Under the pieces are notes generated by a model, which ran no database searches, had not been told where the DNA came from, and worked only from the letters and a program-made list of their open reading frames with translations. This document shows positions 41,639 to 50,099 of a stretch of DNA of 64,000 bases, in pieces. Source of the stretch: Entoloma clypeatum. Lineage: Eukaryota; Basidiomycota; Agaricomycetes; Agaricales; Entolomataceae. Each line of letters starts with the position of its first letter. The stretch's first letter is position 1. The stretch lies in contig OY751490.1 in NCBI GenBank assembly GCA_963565915.1, forward strand, positions 1,054,001 to 1,118,000, given 5' to 3'. The translations under genes and the position numbers were made by a program.

Positions 41639-44600
41639 ACGACGCTAAGTCGCGACCCTTATCTATTAAACGGACTTGCTTGCCTTGTATGACTGCAGAC
41701 AATAGAACCTATGTCATCCCTGCCAAGCGAGCCGCTGCGTCGACTAAGATTGTGAAGGGAGACAAACCTCCGAAACAACGAGAGATCAGGTTGTTAGCTC
41801 AACTCAAAACACGACGAGGACCAAAGGTCATTCGACCTGAGGTTGATAGCGGATGTGAACGCACATGCATCCATCCCAGAATAGTACGCGAACAGAACCT
41901 CCCCACGCAAGGAATACCGCCCATAGCAATTCTAAATGCGGATGGATCACCAAATCGACAACAAAAAGCGAACCAACTTGCCGAAGTCAAGCTGGATTTG
42001 GGAACACATCAGGAAACCATGGAAGCGATGGTACTGGACATTGGGAGAACCGACATGTTCTTGGGACATGACTGGTTGGTACACCACAATCCTACGATCA
42101 ATTGGACAACCGGCGCTGTAACGTTCAACCGGTGCCCAACAACATGCCGAACCAAACATTCGGATTTCAGGGTTAACCTTGATGGTCGCAAACACCGGGT
42201 TCGCATGGTTGAGGTGCGTGACAAAGATGCACCCAAGAAGTGGGATCAGAAATGGAAGCCTGGAGACCCTATATTGGAAGCTGTCACTCCCACACCACCT
42301 CCCACAACCAAACGACCCTCATATGTTGATCGGTTTACTCACCTCTTCGAGAAGGAGAACTTTGATAAGATCCCGAAGGAAAGGGAATGGGACCATGGTA
42401 TTGAACTTACACCGGACGCACCAAAGGAACTAGGGGGAAACACATATCCCATGACACAAAAGGAACAAGAGGAATTGGACGCATTCATTGACAAGGGTCT
42501 AGCAACTGGAAAGATCTGCCCGTCCAAATCCCCTTATGCTTCCCCTTGCTTCTTCATCAACAAGAAAGATGGTTCCAAACGATTGGTACAAGATTACCGC
42601 ATGGTCAACAAATTCACGGTCAAAGACAAATTCCCACTCCCTCGCATCTCCGATCTCTTGGACGTGCTGAAAGATGCAGTCTACTTCAATAAGATGGACA
42701 TCATGTGGGGTTACAACAATGTCCGGATTAAAGAAGGCGATGAATGGAAGGCTGCCTTCCTTACCAGTCGAGGATTGTTTGAACCATTGGTCATGTTTTT
42801 CGGCCTTTGCAACTCCCCAGGAACGTTCTCTCAGATGATGGCTAGTCTATTCCGGGACCAGATCCGCCGATGCATCTGCGTGATCTACATGGATGACATC
42901 GTGGTTATTGGTAAAACCAAGGAAGAACTCACGCAAAACACCGAAGAAATTCTGCAGATCCTATCGGATAATGACTTGTTCCTGAAGGAGAAGAAGTGTT
43001 TCTGGGAAGTAACAAAATGCCCCATATTGGGATATGTCGTTGGTGAAGGACGTGTCGAGATGGAAACCGAGAAAGTGGACACGATCCGAAACTGGCGAGC
43101 ACCCACATCAAAAAAGGAAGTCCAGAAGTTCCTTGGGTTTGCTAACTTCTATCGGCGCTTCATTGAAGGATACTCAAACATCGCGAAACCACTTACCGCG
43201 CTCACAGGCAGCACTGCGTTTACTTGGGGACCAACGGAACAAAAGGCATTTGAAGGTCTCATACAGGCGATCACATCGGCACCAGTCTTGGCATTACCAA
43301 AACCAGATGGACAGTTCAGGGTCGAAACCGATGCATCGGGCTATGCAATTGGGGCTGTACTCTCTCAAAAACAGGACGACAAATGGCATCCTATTGCGTT
43401 CTTGTCGCGGACCATGTCCGCGGCCGAACAAAATTATGAGATATACAACAAAGAGCTCTTGGCAGTCATGGAAGCACTGAAAGATTGGAGACACTATCTG
43501 CTCGAAGCCAGGGAACGCTTCGAGATCTTAACTGATCACAAGAACCTGGAGTATTTCCGCCGTCCTCAGGACCTAAATCAACGACAAAGGCGCTGGAAGA
43601 TGAAGTTACAAGACTATGACTTCGAACTACGGCATGTGCCTGGCAAGACAAATGCAAAAGCGGACATCCTGTCACGCTTACCCTGGTATGAAACAGAACT
43701 CGAACCGCAAGACAGTGACCAAATGCTCAAGGAGGGACTATTCTTGAAACGATTGGAATCAGAAGATGTGGTACAAATGGAGATGTTCACGGAGGAACAA
43801 TTCTTTGAAGGGGGTGAAACATCTGATTCCATCAAGATTGGAAACGTCACAACCATCGAAAATCCGTGGATCGCACGCATCAAGGGTTCAAACCGCATGG
43901 AGACAGAAGTAGCCCAGGGTCTAAAAAAGAATCCTCATTGGTATCAACAGGAAAACGGCATCACATATGCAGGCGAACGAGTCTATGTTCCACCGGACCC
44001 ACAACTGCGTCAAGAACTAATGTTTGAATCACACGATGCACCAGTGGCTGGACATCCAGGACAGTATCGAACACACGAACTCCTCACTCGCACCTACTGG
44101 TGGCCTACCATCCTGCATGATGTAAAGAAGTACGTAAAGGGTTGCGACACCTGTCAGCGCAACAAGATCAACAGACAGAAACGACATGCTCCGCTACACC
44201 CCCATGCAGCACCAAGTCATCCATGGGAAGACATAGGGATTGACGTCGTGGGACCGATACCAGAGTCTGATGGAAAGAATGCGATCCTGGTCATCACGGA
44301 TAGACATTCGAAGATGCTTCATCTCATTCCAACAACTGTGGAATTATTGGCTGAAGGATTAGCCAAGATCTATCGGGATCAGATATGGAAGCTCCACAGA
44401 ATCCCCAAGAAAATCATCAGTGACAGGGGACCACAGTTCGCCGCGAAGTTCATGGAGATACTTTGCCGCATGTTAGGGATCAAAAGGAACCTGTCCACCG
44501 CATACCATCCACAGACGGATGGACAAGCCGAACGATCGCATCAGGAAACAGAAGCGTTCTTACGAAACTTCGTCAACCATCTGCAAGATGATTGGGCTGA

Positions 44601-45288
44601 ATGGATCGCAATCGCCGAATTCCAGTACAATGACAAAGAACATCAGGCGACGAAGCACACACCATTCTACCTCAACTATGGCTTACATCCTTGGAAGGGA
44701 GAACTTGTGTTGGAAGACACCAACCCGGCTGCCAACAGCTTCTTGGAAAAACTCAAACAAGCACGAGAAGAAGCCAATGCAGCACTGAAACAGGCACAGG
44801 ATCAGATGAAAAAGACAGTTGATACGAGACGAAGTCCGTCTCGGAACTACCGCATTGGAGACAAGGTGTGGCTGGAAGGGACTAACATCAGGACTAACCG
44901 TCCCTCGAAGAAGCTTGACGCACTCCGACATGGACCGTTCAAAGTCCTAGAGAAGAAAGGAGCTAGCGCATACCGTCTTGATCTTCCCAAAACCTGGAAA
45001 ATGATCCACCCTGTGTTCAACGAGACCCTGTTGTCGCCATACAAAACCCCGAAGTATGCCATTCAGAAAAAGAAGCCAGCCCCTGATCCGATCATCGTCG
45101 AAGGACGAGAAGAATACCATGTCTCCACGATCCTGGACTCTCGGAAATTCCGCGGAAAGATCCAGTACCTTGTCCAATGGGAAGGGTATGGCCCAGAAGA
45201 GAACACGTGGGAACCTCGGAATAATGTTCAGAATGCTCAAGACTTGATCCGAGATTTTCATCGGCAAAATCCATCGCGTCCACGATAA
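41587..45288 (+). CDS. pol: Gypsy A2 Pol
   Basis: Open in -1 frame relative to gag; the first ATG is at 41689, TAA at 45286-45288, about 1200 aa. Order: aspartic protease ([13 protein letters not shown] near 41840), RT ([24 protein letters not shown] near 42888), RNase H ([27 protein letters not shown]), HHCC zinc finger ([14 protein letters not shown]), integrase with D (IDVVG), D (SDRGPQF) and E (GQAERSHQE), and a chromodomain ([22 protein letters not shown], about 45115-45210). No stop or shift is seen, so the enzyme set looks functional. It is made either as Gag-Pol by -1 frameshift or from its own ATG. Confidence 0.95.
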   Translation, partial: NHNLRSRREGFSRRVRLNDAKSRPLSIKRTCLPCMTADNRTYVIPAKRAAASTKIVKGDKPPKQREIRLLAQLKTRRGPKVIRPEVDSGCERTCIHPRIVREQNLPTQGIPPIAILNADGSPNRQQKANQLAEVKLDLGTHQETMEAMVLDIGRTDMFLGHDWLVHHNPTINWTTGAVTFNRCPTTCRTKHSDFRVNLDGRKHRVRMVEVRDKDAPKKWDQKWKPGDPILEAVTPTPPPTTKRPSYVDRFTHLFEKENFDKIPKEREWDHGIELTPDAPKELGGNTYPMTQKEQEELDAFIDKGLATGKICPSKSPYASPCFFINKKDGSKRLVQDYRMVNKFTVKDKFPLPRISDLLDVLKDAVYFNKMDIMWGYNNVRIKEGDEWKAAFLTSRGLFEPLVMFFGLCNSPGTFSQMMASLFRDQIRRCICVIYMDDIVVIGKTKEELTQNTEEILQILSDNDLFLKEKKCFWEVTKCPILGYVVGEGRVEMETEKVDTIRNWRAPTSKKEVQKFLGFANFYRRFIEGYSNIAKPLTALTGSTAFTWGPTEQKAFEGLIQAITSAPVLALPKPDGQFRVETDASGYAIGAVLSQKQDDKWHPIAFLSRTMSAAEQNYEIYNKELLAVMEALKDWRHYLLEARERFEILTDHKNLEYFRRPQDLNQRQRRWKMKLQDYDFELRHVPGKTNAKADILSRLPWYETELEPQDSDQMLKEGLFLKRLESEDVVQMEMFTEEQFFEGGETSDSIKIGNVTTIENPWIARIKGSNRMETEVAQGLKKNPHWYQQENGITYAGERVYVPPDPQLRQELMFESHDAPVAGHPGQYRTHELLTRTYWWPTILHDVKKYVKGCDTCQRNKINRQKRHAPLHPHAAPSHPWEDIGIDVVGPIPESDGKNAILVITDRHSKMLHLIPTTVELLAEGLAKIYRDQIWKLHRIPKKIISDRGPQFAAKFMEILCRMLGIKRNLSTAYHPQTDGQAERSHQETEAFLRNFVNHLQDDWAEWIAIAEFQYNDKEHQATKHTPFYLNYGLHPWKGELVLEDTNPAANSFLEKLKQAREEANAALKQAQDQMKKTVDTRRSPSRNYRIGDKVWLEGTNIRTNRPSKKLDALRHGPFKVLEKKGASAYRLDLPKTWKMIHPVFNETLLSPYKTPKYAIQKKKPAPDPIIVEGREEYHVSTILDSRKFRGKIQYLVQWEGYGPEENTWEPRNNVQNAQDLIRDFHRQNPSRPR
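41614..41620 (+). promoter_or_regulatory. Candidate -1 frameshift site G GAT TTT
   Basis: Lies 16 bases before the gag stop and in the right phase for a -1 shift into pol, whose frame is open from 41587. The same heptamer is known as a slippery site in a dianthovirus, from memory. It is conserved in A1 (about 3637). Not as canonical as the A7 site of gypsy B. Confidence 0.35.
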
Positions 45289-45406
45289 AAAGATAAACCG
45301 CGAAATCCATTTTCCATACCAATTTTCTGTCACATCGAGTTCCCCGCTCCAACTCTTCTCGCCCAACACGCCGTTCTTCTTATACTTTTCGAACCTCATC
45401 TCCACC

Positions 45407-45772
45407 ATGTCCAACATCACCACCTCCACCGATGCTTCCGACATCAACCCCACCATTACCACCCTCATTGGCGAAGCGCTCTCCATGCGCAACCAGATCC
45501 ATGCGCTTGAAACCTCCGTCGCCGACATCCTCCACCGACAGATGCATATCCGTCTCCACACCCTATCCGACTTGCCAACCGCTCCCACCGCTGAGGAGAA
45601 ACTTATCCTCAAAAATTATACCAACACCCTTGCCGTCGAGAATCAACGCCTTCGCCTCGCCGTTCGAGGTTTAGAGTTTGCCACGGCGGTAAACGATGAA
45701 CTAATAAAGGACTGGGGCAACCGAGCTGATCCTACCTGGACTGATCCAAACGGCAACGATGGATGGGAGTAG
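45407..45772 (+). CDS. Third ORF of gypsy A2, 121 aa, between pol and 3' LTR
   Basis: ATG in a good context (CACCATGTCC), 121 codons, MSNITTSTDASDINP start. Mostly helical with a coiled-coil look (IGEALSMRNQIHALETSVADIL; AVENQRLRLAVRGLEF) and an acidic end. There is no Cys cluster and no transmembrane segment, so it is not envelope-like. No such frame is part of the standard gypsy plan. I do not recognise a family. Confidence 0.6.
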   Translation: MSNITTSTDASDINPTITTLIGEALSMRNQIHALETSVADILHRQMHIRLHTLSDLPTAPTAEEKLILKNYTNTLAVENQRLRLAVRGLEFATAVNDELIKDWGNRADPTWTDPNGNDGWE

Positions 45773-45809
45773 GTAGTCTGTGAGGACACAGACCTTGAGG
45801 AGAGGAACA

Positions 45810-46178
45810 TGTTACGGACTAACGACTACGGACATATACGCTTACTTTTTCACTTTTACTCATTGGCCCCCGCTTACACATATTGTATTATACTTTATTT
45901 CCTTTAGTATACTTCGCTCCCACGCTGCCTCGCTTTCCGCAGCTGTCTGACTCACTCCGCAGTCAGCTTACTCATTAGTACATAGCCTTCCGCAGTCGCC
46001 TTACTCATGCGCACTGCCTTCCGCAGTTACTGACTCATTTGCTACCGCTCATAGTCAGTACTATATAAACCTCATGTACCATAGCTACATTCCTTAGATT
46101 TAGCAATCACATTGCTCTTCGCCTTTCCACTTCCTGCATACTCTGCCCGAACCTTGGAACGGTTTGTTAAGCATAACA
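45810..46178 (+). repeat. 3' LTR of gypsy A2
   Basis: 369 bp, four differences from the 5' LTR, each converting CG to TG or CA in one copy. A purine tract (GAGGAGAGGAACA) lies just before it. Confidence 0.97.
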
Positions 46179-48126
46179 CCCCAGCAGATTTTGGATGTCG
46201 ACACGCTCACCCAGTGTCTCGAAGTCCACCACGGCGTGCTTGGTCACCCGCTGGGCGGCGAGACTGTCGCCGGTCCATTCGCCGGTCCATTCGCCAGTCA
46301 CTCTCTTGCCGACTATCCATCAATTCCCCCTCCCCATATCTCTCTGAACTCTCAGGCAGCGGCGGGGTACCGCGCCGTGGCCCTTGACGCCTCTCACCAA
46401 CTCCAAGCGGTGGCGAACAGGCTTCATGCTCAGGAAACAGCGTCGGCGAATGCGTTGCACTTGGCCATCCGTCGTGCTAGTGGTTTCAACATGCTCTATG
46501 AGCACGCCATGACTCTTGAATCCCTGGAACCCGCAAGGGGACACATTGCAGGACCACCATATCAGCCATCGGCAACCATTGGCAATCGCGCCGGTTCGCC
46601 GGCGGCCACTCCCCAACCCTCATCCTCATGGCCGATGCGCAAATCAACCACCGCTCAAACGCAACGGAAAGGTAGGCCGAGGAGCAAGAAAGTCACCCTC
46701 CAGGATCTGGCCACCATGATCCAGGAGACTGCAGCGGCTGAACGCGACCGATACCAGCAGCACCCCAGCCTGAAGTGGACCTGGGGCGTCGATCTCGAAG
46801 TTGACGACATCAGGAAGCTGGTGAGAGCAGCAGAAAACCAGTACCAGCTGCCGCATTCTGGATATGACGAGTCCCTAGCCAACGGCGGTTTTGCAGGTAA
46901 CAACTCTGATGGCCCAGGAGAAGCCCCCTTCTCAGACATGATTGGTCGCCATTCCGCTGCCTCGCCATCTCTCATCACCGACCTTGGCACCCTCAATATT
47001 CCCCACCATTTCAGAGAGTACCCACTTCGCCGAGCCCACACGGCCACGCCGGCAGACAACCTGCCACATGGGGCAGGTGACAACTCCGCTGCTGCTTTTC
47101 TTCCTGCCCCTTCCCTCACCGCTCTCAATGCCGAGTGTGACTCACCGATTTTCACTCCAATCCCCAGGTCACCCCCAACTCAAACTCCGGCCACCTCCAC
47201 ATCACCTGTCGCCGATCACCAGGAGGTTGTCGACATTATCATGGGCGATATCAGTGATGAACAAGCGACCTCTGCGGGCGATATTCCTCTCCACCTTGTC
47301 ATGCAGACACTGGAGGATATGAGTGACACCGACTCGCCATCCCAACATTCGCCGGCCGACCCTTTGCCGTCCAAACCTTCGCCATCTTCGCCGTCTTCGC
47401 CGCCTTCACTGTCTTTGCTGTCTTCACCGTGCCACCCTTCGCCGAAGCCTGTTGCGCCAATAAGGCGTTCACTGTCCATTGATTCCCCGGTCACTCCTTC
47501 CACCGCGATCTATCATCAGACTCTGGACGTTGCCATGAACGTCCTAGAGGAGGAGGAGAGTGACATAGAGGATGACCAGAGTGGGCCCCCACCGTCAACA
47601 CTATTTGACAATGCACTGGCGGCTCTTGAGGATTCCGATGAAGCCGACGACGAGGCTGATGGCAGCAACGAAACTGACGGCACCCATAACGGTGACAGTG
47701 ACGGCGACAATCACGGCGACAATCACGGCGACGGCGAACCTGACGGCGAAACTGACGGCGAAACTGACGGCGAAACTGACAACGACAGCGACAGCAGTGG
47801 ATCCGTCACCAACGCACCTACTGCCGCCAACGTCGCCAGCGCACTTGAAGGTGTCAACTCCGATGTCTCTGATAGTGAGCCAACTGGACCCCCCCCTCTC
47901 ATTCGTTCGCCGGGGCTCTTTGCCCATGCCCCTGGGGCTCAATTCCAACGCCGCCCTTGGACCGCTGAAGATTTAGCTGATGTGCGTGTCCCTGGCAGTT
48001 CAAGTGATACTGGGTCATCGGAGAGCAAGGGTGCAGAGTGATATGCCTATAGCGGGGTACCATTGTTATTACATTATACTATATACAGATGTCTACCCTT
48101 CTTCTCTACAATAAAATGAGCCTTGG

Positions 48127-48340
48127 TTGTCGCCGGCCATATTGAACCACATTGAATTGTTGTTGCCGGCTGCATTTACTGTTGCCGGCTGCATTGAGTT
48201 TGTCGCCGGCCACATTGACGTTGTTGCCAGCTGCATTGAGTTTGTCGCCGGCTGCATTGACTGTCACCGGCTGCGTTGGGTTTGTCGCCGGCTGCATTGA
48301 GTTTGTCGCCGGCTGCATTCATTCTGTCGCCGTTCGCCGT
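48127..48340 (-). repeat. Right subterminal array of the KDZ element
   Basis: About nine units of 20-25 bp on the plus strand of the form TTTGTCGCCGGCTGCATTGAG, with variants TTGCCGG and TCACCGG. It is the inverse of the array at 28030-28390, directly inside the right terminal repeat. Confidence 0.9.
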
Positions 48341-48343
48341 GGT

Positions 48344-48418
48344 GAATTCGCTGCTTCCGTAATTTACCATACAGTGTATGTGTTCGCTAGACCGTATATT
48401 ACAATACAGTGTAGGTTG
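48344..48418 (-). repeat. Right terminal inverted repeat of the KDZ element
   Basis: 75 bp, the reverse complement matches 27932-28006 with two differences. It ends GTAGGTTG, and 15 bases later antisense gypsy A3 LTR sequence resumes. Confidence 0.95.
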
Positions 48419-48425
48419 AGTATGT

Positions 48426-49069
48426 GGCGTAACAAACCGTTCCAAGGTTTGGGCAGAGTATGCAGGAGGTTGGAAAGGCGAAGAGCAATGTTATTGCTAA
48501 ATCTAAGGAATCTAGCTATAGTACAAGAGGTTTATATAGTACTGACTATGAGCAGTAGCGAATGAGTCAGTAGCTGCGGAAGGCAGTGCGCATGGTGCTT
48601 AAAAGTTAAGGTAAGTTAAGTTAATGACCCTCAAATCAGATTAACTTAACCTAACCAGTCAATTGTTTTCATCAAAATTTCTTAATTTAACCTAACTTTA
48701 GGTTAATAACCAGTTAACTTAGTAATTAACTAGTTAAAACCTTAACTTAACCTTAATCACATTCATTTCATATGATATGCTTTAACCTTTAACCTCAGGT
48801 TAGGTTAATTCAGGTTAGGTTAGGGTAAGTTAAGGTTAATTTCAGAGCACTTACCTTAACTTTTAAGCACTAAGTGTGCATGAGTAAGGCAACTGCAGAA
48901 TGCTACAGTATGTATACTGAGTAATACTACTGCAGAAAGCGAGTCAGCGCAGGAGTGAAGTAAATGGAAGGAGATGCTGTGTCATGGTATATATGTAAGA
49001 GGGCGCCGAGCCGGGCTGATGAGTAAAAGTGAAAATGATATTGTCCACATAGTGTATAGTCCATAACAG
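48426..49069 (-). mobile_element. LTR of antisense gypsy A3, interrupted by a MITE
   Basis: The reverse complement reads TGTTATGGAC at 49069 through the TATATAAA box and TTAGATTTAGCAAT to GGAACGGTTTGTTA at 48430, matching the family A LTR. It is split by the KDZ transposon at its inner end and by the small element 48595-48872. Many differences from A2 show that it is old. Confidence 0.9.
48595..48872. mobile_element. MITE with 22-bp perfect terminal inverted repeats
   Basis: 278 bp, starts GTGCTTAAAAGTTAAGGTAA and ends with its exact inverse (48849-48870). The interior is rich in GGTTAA/TTAACC and is largely self-complementary. The flanks AGTGCGCATG (48585-48594) and AGTGTGCATG (48873-48882) suggest an 8-10-bp target duplication with one CG-to-TG change. 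It has no coding capacity. An 8-bp type TSD would point to hAT or a KDZ relative as the source (inference). Confidence 0.8.
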
Positions 49070-49089
49070 TTGTCGAGTGATGAGACAAA

Positions 49090-49697
49090 GATCAATTAGA
49101 TCCAACTCCGACACCACACTTCCAAACACCTCAGACTCAGACTGTTTGGATTTTACCTTTTACTTGTGATAAACCTTATCTATTTTAAATTGCCGCAACC
49201 TGTATAAAATCCCAATAGCAAAATATTGTACCTGTCATTGATTCGAGTTCCGCCATTTGAGTTTAGCTCCGGACCCATATCTGAGAACTTTAGAGCCCCT
49301 CATGCGGCCCATGGACTTCATCACGTTTGGAGAGAAGTGCCCAAGGATGGAGCAGAGGAGGTCTGTTTCTTGTCGGTTTTGTTGGTTTTGTCGGTTTTTG
49401 GAGTGGTTTTGTTGGAGGAGCCTGATTTCTTGTGTTGAATTCCCAATAGCAAGCATCAATGTTGTGGGCCATTGTTTTTAATTCACCAAGCTTGAAAATG
49501 TGATGTTGTCATCTTTGTCTTCACTTTCAATCATTAAAATAAGAGGAATAGGTATTTTGCCCCAAACTGCAGTAGAAACCAGCTCAAGACTGTTCCTTGT
49601 TCAATTCATTCTTTCTCCTGACAGCCTCCAAATGTTGGAAGATGAAGTCAAGATCATCAAGGATTGGCCTGAACCGTGCAGGGCTCAATGGCGATAA
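49090..49697. pseudogene. Relic fragments of gypsy B-like elements
   Basis: About 49106-49135 matches the gag region CTCCGACACC..CAAACACCTCAGAC of gypsy B. On the minus strand 49473-49345 reads MAHNIDACYWEF and a Pro/Lys-rich stretch like gypsy B gag at 7218-7345, and keeps the Trp codon lost there. On the plus strand 49585-49690 reads FILSPDSLQMLEDEVKIIKDWPEPCR, matching the RT at about 15820-15895. The fragments are out of order and orientation, so this is rearranged debris. Confidence 0.7.
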
Positions 49698-50097
49698 GCA
49701 TGCTTAACTGATAGACCTAAAAGTCAAACAGATACATAAGTAGGGCATAGTGACGCCTCACTATAAAATGGGATAGACAGCCTGATTAGGACGACTAATG
49801 TTTGTGGAACTCAAGCCATCTATACAACCACTGAATGTAGTCTGAAAGATGACTAAACAGTGACTGAAGAGAATTGTTCCATGGCAGAGATGAATGAAGG
49901 ATGAATTTGGCTGAATTTAAACTGAATCCAGCTGAACTGCTGCTCAGATCAGATTATCTGAACGACTGGATCTGACTGAATTTTGCCTGAATTTACTTTT
50001 TACTGAGTTAGATAAGAATATTGGGATACACAGAAAGAAAGAGAGAAAGAGAAAGAGAGACAGAGAAAAGCTACCAATAAACAGATATCCGGATCAC
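49698..50097. other. Non-coding with a GAAA-rich microsatellite
   Basis: No gene seen. 50030-50078 is a purine tract of GAAA/GAGA units. CTGAAT and GCTGAA words recur in 49900-50000. This separates the transposon block from the host-like genes. Confidence 0.6.
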
Positions 50098-50099
50098 AC

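Larger units (their letters stand above)
39612..46178 (+). mobile_element. Ty3/gypsy family A, copy A2, nearly intact
   Basis: 369-bp LTRs with four differences between them, all CG versus TG/CA, and a perfect target duplication CCCCA at 39607-39611 and 46179-46183. The order is LTR, ATG-free leader with a long open frame, gag, pol in -1 frame, a small third ORF, LTR. All long frames are open. It is inserted in gene E of the KDZ element. I see no clear tRNA primer site after the 5' LTR. Confidence 0.97.
39170..48041 (+). pseudogene. KDZ gene E, split by gypsy A2
   Basis: Exon 1 is 39170-39337 (MPSSSTSTLFMTAPPRP), the intron is 39338-39384, and exon 2 is 39385-39611 plus 46184-48041. Removing 39612-46183 (A2 and one TSD) joins WWNHPERP to QQILDVDTL in frame and gives 750 codons ending at TGA 48039-48041. 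The conserved N-terminal block has RTLSFTDLGGYGNDAHPHFPWSAVLDG, seen in companion proteins of KDZ transposases as far as I recall. A basic segment (RGRPRSKK) and a helix-rich middle are followed by a long Ser/Pro/acidic tail with repeats such as DGET and SPSS made of the TCGCCG word. The function is unknown. Confidence 0.75.
27924..48425 (+). mobile_element. 20.5-kb KDZ DNA transposon with five spliced genes (13.9 kb without nested gypsy)
   Basis: Bounded by 75-bp terminal inverted repeats (27932-28006 and 48344-48418) that differ at only two positions, inside an antisense family A LTR. The flanks TGCATAAC (27916-27923) and GGCGTAAC (48426-48433) correspond to TGCTTAAC in an uninterrupted LTR, so an 8-bp target duplication with later mutations is likely. 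It contains subterminal repeat arrays, a CxC2/KDZ transposase gene (gene D) and four other spliced genes (A, B, C, E) of the kind that accompany KDZ transposases in mushrooms. It hosts a nested gypsy and a small retroposon. The TCGCCG motif is spread through all parts. Confidence 0.9.

Noticed and set aside
27924..48425. A TET/JBP-type dioxygenase gene inside the KDZ element
   Set aside because: TET/JBP genes are known companions of KDZ transposons, so I looked for one, but none of genes A, B, C and E shows an HxD..H dioxygenase pattern.
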